Source of the DNA: Dryococelus australis
Taxonomy: Eukaryota; Arthropoda; Insecta; Phasmatodea; Phasmatidae
NCBI GenBank assembly: GCA_029891345.1
Contig: CM056993.1
Location: 274,960,900 to 275,024,899 of the forward strand
DNA: 64,000 bases
Reading direction: 5' to 3'
Program-made: the position numbers and the translations under genes
The notes under the pieces: model-generated
The model's database searches: none
Told to the model about the DNA's origin: nothing
What the model saw: the letters and a program-made list of their open reading frames with translations, nothing else
Shown here: piece by piece, positions 34,134-44,273 of the stretch
Layout of the letters: the number at the start of each line of letters is the position of its first letter
Position numbering within the stretch: position 1 is the stretch's first letter

Positions 34134-35198
34134 CAGAATGTCCCAAATATCTCCATACACAGGAAAAATACGTTAATCATCTTTGTTGCAGGTAAATTGC
34201 CATTGTTACATCAAATTCGTATCGAGATAATCCTCCTGAGTGACGCCTAACATCTTGCGAGATGTTCGGCACAATTGGGGCCAACACTTTGATCTGTCAG
34301 CAATTTAATGGCCAACATATCATGATGTTTAACTTACTAACATCTCGCAAGATGTCAGACGTCATTCAGGAGGTTTATCTCGTTGTGGTCTTGACATAAC
34401 AATATTTTACCTTGTAGCGGGCGCTGGGGGTCCGCACATGTTAAGTTACAGTTGGATGGACTATAGCTTCCGTTGCGGGCACCCTGTTTAAACAACAATC
34501 TCGACCGACCTACTCCAGGAAGAGTATAAAAGCTTTGAGCGCGCTCTCCCTCTCCCCAAGTGGCAACCAGAGGCGGAAGTTTGTCCACATCTGGGCAGGA
34601 GCGAAGACTGATTGTATACGTCAAGGGTCCGGGGAGTTCCGGCCTATCTACGATCGCAACAGCTGCTTCATTGGTGAGCATAACCTCGGCAAGCAGTAGG
34701 GCAGCAATCCCTTTCTCGAGAACTCGTATAACTTAATAAGCGTGGCAAGGATAAGTCTTTGTATAATCGTAATCTTATATTCTTATAATTAACCTCCCTT
34801 CCGTATATGTCAGTATCCTCATATGCCAGTATAGTCATACCACCTTTTCTTATATAACTGTAATCATTTGTGTTATAAATATCTTGTACGTTCCAGAGTA
34901 CGTAAAGTAAAGTAATTGTATTGAGATACTTATTGTAGTATTATGTAAAAGAATTGTTTTATCCATATTTAAAGTATTGTAATAAATGTGTGTAGTTGAC
35001 TTCCCCTCTTTCATTGAATAGCTGTTAGTATTTGTTTCCCTTACGTACACCTCTACCTAACTGGAGATATCGTGACTAGGAGAGATTAGTATAAATTTAG
35101 GAATAGTCACAGTGTTGGGGGGCAGGCAGGTTGTTACAACCTGCATCAAAGGACTAACATGTTTTTTATTATATGTATGGAGACATTTGGGACATTCT

Positions 35199-35199
<1 letters not shown>
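34134..35199. mobile_element. Foldback Tc1/mariner-type MITE, interrupted by an LTR
   Basis: The left end CAGAATGTCCCAAATATCTC and the right end GACATTTGGGACATTCTG are inverse, with TA outside each (34132-34133 and 35200-35201). The arms pair over about 145 bp, including CATCTTGCGAGATGTT on one side and its partner on the other. The right arm is split by the LTR at 34413-35138, so the original MITE was about 340 bp. Confidence 0.88.
34413..35138 (+). mobile_element. Solo LTR of a retrovirus-like (probably Ty3/gypsy-type) element
   Basis: Fossil. A 726-bp segment starts TGTAGCGGGC and ends GTTGTTACA, and is flanked by ACCT at both sides (34409-34412 and 35139-35142), a 4-bp target duplication. 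Internal landmarks are a TATAAAAG box near 34525 and an AATAAA near 34980. No internal coding region accompanies it, so it is a solo LTR left by recombination. The clear duplication suggests a fairly recent origin. Family assignment beyond a 4-bp target duplication is inference. Confidence 0.82.

Positions 35200-35201
<2 letters not shown>

Positions 35202-35247
<46 letters not shown>
35202..35247. repeat. (TA)n microsatellite
   Basis: About twenty TA repeats directly at the TA target site of the foldback MITE. Confidence 0.9.
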
Positions 35248-35249
<2 letters not shown>

Positions 35250-35958
35250 ACGCAGGATGAATCACTTAAAACTTGTACTGCATATGTTTCGTAAATAAAA
35301 GACGCTATTGAAGTCGAGCTGATAACTGTGTAGATATCTATAATCGTATTACGGTAGCACGTAAACTACGTGCACTAGAATCCTGCAAAATAACACCATT
35401 GACACTCTAATTCCCTGTAATTAGATTTTATCGATGCGAATAGGCATTGTTTCATTTGAAAAAATGAAACATGTTAAAAAAATACGTCCTAATAATTATT
35501 ATAATGTGTATGGGTTACAATTATGAACCCTAGTCTATACTACACTTCTGTGAAACCAGTATGTCACGAGTAGCTTCAATTTTAGAAATATTTGCGGTGC
35601 GAATTTTGGGTGATTCTTCGGTATAAATATATAGCATATTTCATAAAACGTCGTGTTATAAACCAAAAATATTTCACACGTAATGTTACCAAACATTTTT
35701 TGGCACCATGATTCAAAAGAATTGTTCATCATAGGGCATTAAAATTTCAACTGGGTACACATAGTTATCATATACGTTTTATGCAACAGTTATTTCCGAC
35801 ATCAGGGTAGAGCGAATTATCAGTTATTTTATAGGAGCAGAGCTTTGTTTTGGACTAGAGTTCAGAAATTCTTATTTAGTTCACGGGATCAGCAAGCTGT
35901 AAAATGCAATGTGCCGTATCCTTGACTGGTTGACAACCGTACTAACAGCACAGGCAGG
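35250..35958. other. AT-rich intronic DNA
   Basis: No supported feature. Confidence 0.5.
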
Positions 35959-35960
35959 TA

Positions 35961-36202
35961 AAGGCTGTTCACGGTGAAGTGAGCACTTTTGAAGCCCTAG
36001 TAACTTTTTCCTTTCAGTGATTTTGTATCCTTTAACCATCTTTTTTTAAAAATAAATATTGCCATGTTAATAATAAACGCATTGTGTATATTCCACCGAG
36101 CTCGGAAGTTAACGTCCAAGGATAAAATAAATTTTTTTTATGGACTATTGTTCCAAATGAGAGAGCTTTCAAAAGTCTCACTTTACCGTGAACAGTCTAT
36201 AT
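35961..36202 (+). repeat. MITE family A, short copy with perfect terminal inverse
   Basis: Begins AAGGCTGTTCACGGTGAAGT and ends TCTCACTTTACCGTGAACAG. The termini are inverse over about 30 bp (also GAGCACTTTTGAA against TTTCAAAAGTCTC), which defines the family ends. The interior is deleted compared with the 420-bp copies. Confidence 0.85.
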
Positions 36203-36446
36203 ACTGCTTGACCCTCTGCACAACAGAGAACCACCGTTTTCAATCCAACTTGCCTCTGCCCGAGAAGAGTATTCAGCCAGAATGCGAGTTACTCAAAAAT
36301 TCAAACTGCCGTAGCAGAACTAAATGAGGATTTGCCCTCTCGAAGAGTATGTGTGTAGGTATACAATTTGTTTTTACATCCTCCTACATAGTTTTTTACA
36401 TTATATATTATCTAAAAATGTTCCTTATGAAACTAATTTATACTGC

Positions 36447-36707
36447 CACAGCGGTGTAGTGGTTGACTTCTCGCCTGCCACTTAGGCGAATCGGGTTCGA
36501 TTTCTGGCGGGGTCGCCCCCGGATTTTCGCATGTGGGGATCGCGCCGGACGATGCGGCTTGGCGGTGGGTTTTTTCGGGGCTCTCCCATTTCCCCCGCCC
36601 TTGCATTCTAGCGTTGCTCCATACTCGTTTCACTTCACCCTCATAGGCTCTCAAGACTTCGATGTTAAGAGCCGCCCAAATCTCTCCAGTCCACTTCACT
36701 CCACTGC
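36447..36707 (+). repeat. tRNA-derived SINE (family 1), full-length copy
   Basis: The head is CACAGCGGTGTAGTGGTTGA (A box) and the B box lies in CGGGTTCGATTTC, followed by the complete body (GATTTTCGCATGTGGGGATC, GTGGGTTTTTTCGGGG, TTAAGAGCCGCCCAAATC). The best-preserved B box of the family. Antisense open frames here are chance. Confidence 0.9.
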
Positions 36708-36852
36708 CAACCATGAGCTAAGTATGGTTGAAATAAAATATTTTAATATTATTAAATGAAATGGTTTACAGAAATATTACAAAAGAAGATAATAGTCAAT
36801 TTACGGTTACTTAGAACTTACATGAAGCCATGCTCAAGTTCTAATTTCATGA

Positions 36853-36975
36853 TATTACTTCGCCTCGTGCAAACGGAGCTTAGGAAGTTTTTATCAGAGG
36901 GACAACGCACTGCATATGAGCGTACTCAGTTTAATAATATTTTGCATAAGAACTATTCCCTGCTAGGAATTACCA
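36853..36975 (+). repeat. MITE family C, half copy
   Basis: CGCCTCGTGCAAACGGAGCT, GGGACAACGCACTGC and TTTAATAATATTTTGC match the right arm of 3118-3432. Confidence 0.6.
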
Positions 36976-37075
36976 ACAAACCTATCATCTCCCTGTTTTT
37001 ATTAGTATCAGTTATAAATTAAATATTACAATTTACATACAAAATATAAGTATAAGTAAAATTTAACCAAATATA

Positions 37076-37587
37076 CAGTTGTCCCAGAACGCGCGCATAA
37101 AAATCACACCACGCGAATCCTGAGCAAAATTGGAGACGAATAATATTAGTGGCAAAATGTCGTACGATGGCATTTTTCGTGCATGGTGTGGCGACGGAGC
37201 ATGGAGTTAATCCTCTCTTGCATTCCACTGTTATCGTACTACTACCGTTCTGGCCATCCTGTTATGGGCGCGGGTTCAAATCCCGGCCAGTCAGAACAAT
37301 TTAACAACGTTTAGATTACATAACATACTTAAAAATACCAGGCCGTGAAATCAACAATTATTCGAAGTCCGTTTATCACTGTTAATGTCATACCGCTCCC
37401 ATAACACGATGGCCAGAACAGCGGTGGTACATCAGTGGCGCGCAAGAGGGGACTAACTCCGTGCTGAGTTGTCCCATTGTGCACGAAAAATGACATCGTA
37501 CGACATTTTGCCACTAAAATCTCCGTCTCCGATTTCGCTCATGATTCACGTGCTGTGGTTCTTATATGCGCGTCCTGGGACTTCCTG
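37076..37587. mobile_element. Foldback MITE, TA-flanked, with tRNA-like B box
   Basis: The left end CAGTTGTCCCAGAACGCGCG and the right end GCGCGTCCTGGGACTTCCTG are inverse, with TA at 37074-37075 and 37588-37589. The arms match over about 190 bp, including TGGCAAAATGTCGTACGATG. Near 37265 the sequence GGGTTCAAATCCCGGCC fits a pol III B box. No transposase is present. Tc1/mariner-type by target site. Confidence 0.88.
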
Positions 37588-37589
37588 TA

Positions 37590-37903
37590 TAGTTCCTTAA
37601 CGTTAAGACAAGCATGTAACGCTTGTGATACACGACATAGTTAGGAAACAACGGAACACGTCATGCATGGGTAGAGCCACGAGTATTTCGCGAATTCATT
37701 CGGTGGCGAGGTAAACTCCAAACACTTGCTCTTTTCTTCTACTGTTCTGATTGGACGACTTGTTGTTTAGACACGCCCCGTTCAACTGCGAGCCAGTAAC
37801 GAGCAGGAAGCAGTAGTGTGAGTGAGTGTTTAACAGTCCTGTGCAGAGGCCTCACTTTGGATAACAGTAACCAATAAGCAAACAATAATGTTTCGACTGT
37901 ATA
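37590..37903. other. Intronic DNA
   Basis: Nothing recognised. Confidence 0.5.
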
Positions 37904-38293
37904 CAGGCTGATTTGCAGTTAGACCGACAAACTTTGGGAGGTGATTCTTCATAAAAAAGTAAAAGGAAAACATATGCGACACTTTATACCTAACCCGAAT
38001 ATTAAGGGAGATACGAGCCCTTAAAAAACGAGGATTTAAATCATACTTGTGCAAAATATCGGTAACGGTGTAAAATACAATGACAACTCTCGGAAAATTA
38101 TTGTATGTTATCGGGATCTTCGACATAATAGACCATATTGTGCACAAATACGGCTTAAAATCTCGTTTTGTCCTAAGGGCTCATACCTCCCTTACTATTC
38201 GGTTTAGATATAAAGTGTCACATATGTTTTCCTGTTACTTTTTCATGAAGAATCACCTCCCGAAGTTTATCGGTCTAATTGAGAATCGTCCTG
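37904..38293. mobile_element. Foldback MITE, TA-flanked (390 bp)
   Basis: Starts CAGGCTGATTTGCAGTTAGA and ends TCTAATTGAGAATCGTCCTG, with TA at both sides (37902-37903 and 38294-38295). The arms pair almost throughout, for example GGAGGTGATTCTTCAT with AAAAGT, so the element is nearly a perfect hairpin. Terminal layout (CAGG..., GACCGACAAACTT) resembles 721-1697. Confidence 0.9.
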
Positions 38294-38418
38294 TAGAGGG
38301 TTGTCCAACCTAGCTTGCTGCCAACTCAATCCGCGAAATACTCGGAGCTCTAAACATGGGGTGATATTTTTTTTAAAGGTTGAAAGTGCGGAAGATATGG
38401 CGAGCAGACTGTATGTAC

Positions 38419-38708
38419 CTCTTGCGCTCGGAGGCTGGGGACTTGTCCGGGGCGCTGAGCGAGCCGCCGCGGCGCAGGATCCTCGCGACGCCGCCCGCGC
38501 CGGTTGTGGCGCCACCTCGTTCGCCCTCCGCAGACTGCCAGCTGCCGCGCCGGCCCTGTGACAGGCTGCGCTCCAGGTTCATAATGTTCTGCTCGATGTT
38601 GATGAGCATCTGCTGCTCGTCGTCCAGCGCCTCGTACCCATCCTGCCCCGCCCACGAGCTCGTCGAGCCGCCGGGCGTCGCGTACACCACCTCAAACGAC
38701 ACCACCGC
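38419..38708 (-). CDS. Host gene exon A (unrecognised protein)
   Basis: A GC-rich open segment of 290 nt on the minus strand. The acceptor TTTGTCGGCAG lies directly before GCGGTGGTG at 38708. The donor AAGAG|GTACAT ends the exon at 38419 with phase 2. The reading begins AVVSFEVVYATPGGSTSS, then a hydrophilic stretch DGYEALDDEQQML with a likely amphipathic or coiled segment INIEQNIMNLERSLSQ, then a Gly/Arg/Ser-rich region and DKSPASERKR. The mostly polar composition, with no signal peptide or membrane segment in this part, suggests an intracellular signalling or cytoskeletal protein. I cannot name it. Upstream exons are not identified in this window. Confidence 0.75.
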
Positions 38709-39284
38709 CTGCCGACAAACACGCACAACACGCACTAGAGCACGCTGCTCAACCCTTGAAATATGTCACTGCCTCCAACCTTCTTTCATTTCTAACGGGT
38801 TGGGCTTAAGGGGACTATGTAGCTGAGCGTCCAAGGTCAAGAAGTGGGAGAGCGATACGGGCGACAGTTTCACGCACGCCTAGCGTCTCATCGTGCCTAC
38901 GCGCAAGGCGTGCAGTGTTTCCGTCGTGACGCTGTACTGTGCGAATTATATCAGTAACATAGGAGTTTTATTACACGCGATGAAAGACCACAGATTGAAC
39001 TACGTCCGTATTTTTGTGGTTTTCTCTTGCCGCTTAAGGAAACTGCATACGCAAGCTTTATAATTGCGATATTTGACCATTTTGAGGATTTTTTTTTCTC
39101 AAAGAATACGTTCGATATGGAAAAAGTAAAAAACGGGGGCCATAGATAATTTTTTTTTATTTTTTTAATTTTTTTTAAATCTTTTCTGACAGAAGGTCAT
39201 ATTTCCAGAACTTTTATTGACCGAGATACGCGTTTACGCGCAAACAAAGATTTCACAGAAAACGTTTTAGTACATAGGATCCTT
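38709..39284. other. Non-coding DNA upstream of exon A
   Basis: No further exon of the host gene is recognised. It contains poly-T and A/T stretches near 39085-39180. Confidence 0.45.
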
Positions 39285-39535
39285 AACATCTCGTCGACAG
39301 TGAGGCCATTAGAGACTGAACATGTTGCACAGGGAAGAGGGATTGGGGAAGGAAAGGGAAGGAATCGGCCATGGCCTTTGGTAGGGACCCATCCCAGCAT
39401 CCCAGCATTCGCCTGGAGTGATTTCGGAAAACCATGGAAAACCGAAATCAGGATGCCCAGCCTGGAATCAAACCCGGGTCCTCTCGAATGCGAGTCAGTC
39501 CAGTGAGTTACCACTGCGCCACCTCGCTCGGTGGC
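39285..39535 (-). repeat. tRNA-derived SINE (family 2)
   Basis: On the minus strand the head is GAGGTGGCGCAGTGGTAACT (A box in TGGCGCAGTGG) and the B box lies in GGGTTTGATTCC. The body includes TTCCATGGTTTTCCGAAATC and ACTCCAGGCGAATGCTGGGA, a signature of a SINE family widespread in insects. The tail runs to CTCACTGTCGACGAGATG. It is inserted into a family A MITE. A tail fragment of the same family is at 45473-45570. Confidence 0.9.
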
Positions 39536-39547
39536 GCACGTAGTGGC

Positions 39548-39856
39548 ATGTGCCCAGTAAAGTTGGTAACGATGGAGGAAAAGGAGTTCCATGTTTCAAC
39601 ATTAAATTAAAACTTTTGGATAAACATTTGTCAATATTACAATGATTTTTTTTCTGATTTATTAAAATGCATATAAGTGCACGGATTATAAAAACTGCAA
39701 ATTTTAATTTTTATAATAATTTTACAGCTTCCGTTTTCCAACGCATGAATAGTCAGCAGGTCAATGGCAATGTTGATTTTACATATAGTGGAAGGATATA
39801 CAATGTTCTTACAAGATCTTAAGCAGGACTTGCAGAGTGCTGATTTTACCGTGAAC
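39548..39856 (-). repeat. MITE family A, inverted copy cut by a SINE
   Basis: Read on the minus strand it starts TGCTGTTCACGGTAAAATCA near 39856 and passes through CATGCGTTGGAAAACGGAAG. It reaches ATCGTTACCAACTTTACTGG near 39570, where the SINE interrupts it. Confidence 0.8.
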
Positions 39857-39905
39857 AGCATATACCTTAAACACTTCACTGCAAGCTGCTGCGAGGCAAC
39901 ATATA

Positions 39906-40306
39906 AAGGCTGTTCATGGTACACTGAGCACTTTTGAAAGTGTTGCTTAAGATCTACTTGTTTGCACATTGTGTATTCTTCCGTCATAAAATTGTCATGG
40001 GCCTGATCACTTTATTCATGCGTCGGTCAAATGGAATTGTGAATTTAGTACAAATGCAAATACTTGCCAAATTTTCTAATTGTTATACCTACTAACGTGC
40101 ATCTAAAACTCAGAGAACAAAATAAAATACTTTCAGTATTCACAAATGTTGACCTGATGCTTTTAATTCAATGTTAAAATATGGAACTACTTTCCATTTC
40201 GTCAATACCAACTTTACTGGGCGTATGGGTTTATATGCAGACAGGAGCAGCGACATTTTTCAAAAGTTTATTTCAAAAGTGCTTAATTAACCGTGAACAT
40301 CCTATA
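39906..40306 (+). repeat. MITE family A, full copy
   Basis: Begins AAGGCTGTTCATGGTACACT and ends AGTGCTTAATTAACCGTGAA. It lies 50 bp from the inverted copy, so the two form a head-to-head pair. Confidence 0.85.
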
Positions 40307-41437
40307 CACTTATTTACTCTCGTGCAAGACATAATTTGAATTGTAGACATAGCATCGACTGGCAGTTCCCTAAAAAAAATTCTACCTTGAAACAAAAGTA
40401 GAATAAATAAAACAATTTCCAAACTTTACTCAGTAAGCTGAAAAGATACGCACAAATGAATGAATTTACCAAAATTAACACACACACTTATATGTAAATT
40501 TTTCCCTTTATTTATAAATTGTAAATTGCATTAAATTTTCCTTATTTATTTTCTACCATGCATGGAAGTTGCTCGTGTCATTTTCTTTTAGTGTAAATGG
40601 CCTGACTCCTGATAAAAAAAAACAATATTGATATTTCGACATGCGATTATACACAGTCTACGGTAGCTATTATTTTAAATACATGGAAATGGAATCACAC
40701 TTAATGCATTATTTGAAGGGGGAAAGTATGAAGTTAAGAATTTTGTCCTCCGGCATTTGTATGATTAAATGCATCGGATCCAAAATTGGTTCAATGTGGT
40801 TACCCTACTACAGATTTCCCACAAATAAAATTACAGTTTCGTCCAATAGGTACACGCAGCACGACGAGAACACGGGACGCCTTGCGCGTAGCTACGGTGG
40901 CGCACTTGATGCGCGTAGCAGTATCATACTTATTGCTCACGCGTTTCCGTGCTTCAGACGCGGAAACCAGCGCCAGGTAGTCGAGCCCCTTAACATTGTC
41001 GTCACTAATGTGTTTGGATATATCAAATAATAGAGTGAAACCTGTACACTTCCGATGTGTTATTTTTGCACACGTACTTATTACAATACAGAAAGGACTC
41101 AAAGCAAGCAATACTACTTGCCACAAGTGTAAATGTTACAATTTTAGTAACGCCAATATATATTTATACTTAAGTGTATGTAGTTTGCCGTAAGTCATTT
41201 TCTTAAGGTTGATTCTAGTAGCGTTCAGGTTACCGCGTCTGCCCTATACCGACAAGAACTTAAATTAAGAAAATTTTCGGCCCTATGCTACCGAGCTGGT
41301 GAGCTAAACCTGTTCCTTGTGCTACATTCTCGCAATTGAACGTATTTACTACACTTGACTAACTCCCATGAAAAAAAAAAATTTCAAAGTGCAGTCAAAT
41401 ATATTATAGAAGAATAGTTATGATGAGTCTGACGCAA
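40307..41437. other. Non-coding DNA with a dispersed repeat
   Basis: 40856-40995 is related to 14796-14935 (same orientation). Otherwise nothing is recognised. Open frames near 40641-41126 lack motifs. Confidence 0.45.
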
Positions 41438-41584
41438 GGGACTGGGAGTCCGGCGCCAACGTCGGCTGGCCGCCATTTTTTGACGTCGTCCAACCACAAT
41501 ATTGGATATGGGTGACCTTCACCTTGACCTTTAACCTTGACACCGGTGACATTAAACCCACAAAATTCTAAAAATTTCAATAAA

Positions 41585-41752
41585 ATATTGACACTTGACC
41601 CGAGATCCAAGACAAGAGCCAAGACCCAAGACCCCCAAGACCTAAGACCCAAGACCAGAGACCCAAGACCAGACACCCAAGACCAGAGACCCAAGACCAG
41701 GAACCCAAGACCAGGAACCCAAGACCAGGGACCCAATACCCAAGACCGTTGA
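41585..41752 (+). repeat. Minisatellite in left arm (AGACCCAAGACCAG units)
   Basis: About ten units of 14-16 bp such as AGACCCAAGACCAG. The related inverse sequence CGGGTCTTGGGTCTTAGGTC lies at the symmetric place in the right arm near 45808. The open frames on both strands are translations of the repeat. Confidence 0.88.
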
Positions 41753-42639
41753 CCATTTACCTTAAATCCAAGAAAATTCTAAAAAAAAAACCTAAAAACA
41801 ATCCCAAAATATCGAAAAAATTAAAATAACAAAAAATATAAATTATAAAACAAAAAATGAATAAAATTTAGAATGTTTGGACATAACGGGGGGTCTGGAG
41901 CCGAAGCCGACATCATGCTCTGTCATTATGGTATTATGGCTGCTATGATTTGACATCACCTAACCGCCATAATTAATCAAAATGACCTCGAACTTGACCT
42001 TTGACCTTGACCCCCATGACCTTGTATGGACTTAAACAAAAAACACAAAATTCTCCAAAAAACAAAAAAACTAAAATCCTCAAAAATTTACAAAAAAATA
42101 ATAAGTTGTCAATAAAAATCACTTTAGAAAACTACATTTCCGGAAGTTCCCTCAGCACCAGATCCAGCTGACGACTGACCCTCAACAATGTTTCTAAATG
42201 GTTAATAAGTCGGTTGCACTCCAATCCCTCTGACAATGTTTCTTATTGATTTACTACCTGTGCTCACTCCATGCCCCAAAAGTGATTTTATTATTTTATT
42301 ACACGCGCTCGTTCGACCCGCCACCAATGTTTATAATTGGTTAATAAAATGTCAGGACCCTACCTCCCTCACCTTTGCTCATTCCGTTGTATGCAGCCAT
42401 CTTGTTTTTTGTTTGTTATTTGTTTTAATTTTCAACTCCTAGGTGATGCTAGTGTATTAATTATCGATTTCTCTGTCAGAGGAGCTGTCGATTTAATGAC
42501 CATATTGGTATTTGACCTTGATCTTACCGCAATGACATTGAACTCCGAGAATCGAGAAAGAATCACTCTATACAATTATTAATTTCTAGCTGGTCACAAC
42601 AAGGGACCATGCTGACTAACAATACTAATTAACGACTGA

Positions 42640-42830
42640 CAGCACACAAGACCGAGTCCGCCCAAGACTGACTCTGTCCAAGAGTGACTCAACCCAAGAC
42701 CGAGTCAACCAAAGTCTAACTCCACTCAATTCTAACTCCACTCAAGTCTAACTCCACCCAAGTCTAACTCCACCCAAGTCTAACTCCAACCAACACTGGT
42801 TCCTGATGATACAGATTTAGCCCAAGACTA
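42640..42830 (+). repeat. Minisatellite in left arm (about 18-bp CTCCACCCAAGTCTAA units)
   Basis: About ten units of roughly 16-20 bp, from CCAAGACCGAGTC variants to CCAAGTCTAACTCCA. The right arm has the inverse counterpart around 45000-45120 (GTCCCGGTCAGAGTCTCT units). Confidence 0.88.
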
Positions 42831-43399
42831 GCTCCTGACGTGATCAGTTCCTGCAAAATAGGATAGATCAACCTGCCATACCACCCACCTATACAAACAA
42901 ACAATGATGGACGATATCGGAAAAAAGTCTCCTAATAAGAGCCTCTTTGCAGAAAATCTTCGCAGAATTTTCGCAAAACGTGTCTTCCAGGGCGTCCATA
43001 CCAATGGGCGATAATAACTTACCAAGCCGACTTACCAGACCAACTGACCAGGCCAACCAACTAGTTAGGAAACATTATACATAAACATTCCCCTCATTTC
43101 ATTCGTTCGGCATATAGCACTCACTCTATTTTAATCGACTCCAATACATCATAATAAATCAAATCGAATTATAGCCCTCCATCTTCATGCACTCACATAA
43201 ATTTGATACATAACAGACACTCAATTGATTGTTTACACTACTTAATTAATAAGTTTTTCAGAGAAGCAGGAGGGAGTGCATAAGAAATTAAAAACATTTT
43301 AATATATATACATAAGTTTTATTATTTTACTTACTACATATATTCTCATTTCTAATTATTTTGAAAATTTCATCTTTATATTTCTCATATGTTTGCAGA

Positions 43400-43735
43400 T
43401 CATGGATAGTAGTGAACAAAGCCATCATATATACCCTGATTCTTCAGTTCATCGACAATTGAAGATATGTTAACAATACATGAGAGATACCCGCGTTTTT
43501 GAAAGTCAATCAATAATCTGAGTCCATCAACAAGTTCATTCAGGTTTTCGGGAAATATGTAACGAACATTATTGACGCCTTCTGCCTTATTCGCATCACT
43601 TGTCGAAGGAAACTGGTTGGTGCTGAATCTGAAGTGTCGATTTGGCAGGAGTAGGTTGTTTGCTTTAAGAATGGCCATTATTTCAAGCTGAGCGAGTAAC
43701 TTGGCTGGAAGAAACTGTTGAAGATATAACAGCAT
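43400..43735 (-). pseudogene. Polinton-type protein C-terminal remnant in left arm
   Basis: Fossil. A minus-strand open frame whose second half contains RYIFPENLNELVDGLRLL and SSIVDELKNQGIYD. This corresponds to the end of the Polinton protein at 56780-58100 (DDTNELVDGLQLL then ISMSKELKEE). The first half has no recognised domain. It lies at the inner border of the left arm. Confidence 0.6.
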
Positions 43736-43805
43736 GGTGATGTGATCAAAGAACTAGTTAAAATGTTTGGACGAATGAAGGAACAAAAATGCTTAAATCT
43801 CACTG

Positions 43806-44273
43806 ATGAAATGTGTTAATAAGTGTGTGTGTGTTTATATATATATATATATATATAGGCTAGGCCAAGTAGATACACATGTTGCCACCATGGAAAGGAC
43901 TTTGATTTTTTTCATGAAGATGATGCAAGTCAGTGATTATACAAAGTCTTCTGTACAGTTTCCCTCTATGGATGTACCGTCTCCCACTGCTGGAAAACTA
44001 CGTGTAAACAGCGTTGTTACAGTGGAAAGATCTTCAGCAAAAGCTGCCATGCTCGGCGACATGAGAGAACCGCCTGTACGAAGAGTCCTTTCCGCGATGA
44101 AGCATTACGACAATGGGCACATGTACTTTATGTATGGTGATATACTGAAAAACCACATTAATAACAGCAAAGATTCTTCTTTTGAGACCCAGGAAGTCAT
44201 GTTGTCAATACCCCTTGCTGCATCGATAGGTACTGATTCCACGAACGATTTTGACGGAAAAAGATGTCAGTGA
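43806..44273 (+). CDS. ORF in the core of the palindromic element, unrecognised
   Basis: A plus-strand open frame in the unique core. The first dozen or so codons are a TA/GT microsatellite translation, so a start at the internal methionine before ERTLIFFMKMM (about 43890) is more likely. The remainder includes GDMREPPVRRVLSAMKHY and HMYFMYGDILKNH. No family is recognised. The DNA just after it carries a YIFPEDLN peptide like the one in the left arm. It may be part of the same element-encoded protein. Confidence 0.45.
   Translation: MKCVNKCVCVYIYIYIYRLGQVDTHVATMERTLIFFMKMMQVSDYTKSSVQFPSMDVPSPTAGKLRVNSVVTVERSSAKAAMLGDMREPPVRRVLSAMKHYDNGHMYFMYGDILKNHINNSKDSSFETQEVMLSIPLAASIGTDSTNDFDGKRCQ

Larger units (their letters stand above)
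32555..38418 (-). other. Intron of the host gene (about 5.9 kb), inferred
   Basis: It is bounded by the donor AG|GTACAT after exon A and the acceptor TTACAG before exon B, with matching phase 2. It holds a diverged SINE, a foldback MITE with LTR insertion, a family A copy, another SINE and two TA-flanked MITEs. Long repeat-filled introns fit a large insect genome. The intron is inferred from splice consensus and phase, not from transcript data. Confidence 0.65.

Noticed and set aside
41404-41752. Open frames of 110 and 71 codons on both strands
   Set aside because: Translations of the AGACCCAAGACCAG minisatellite.
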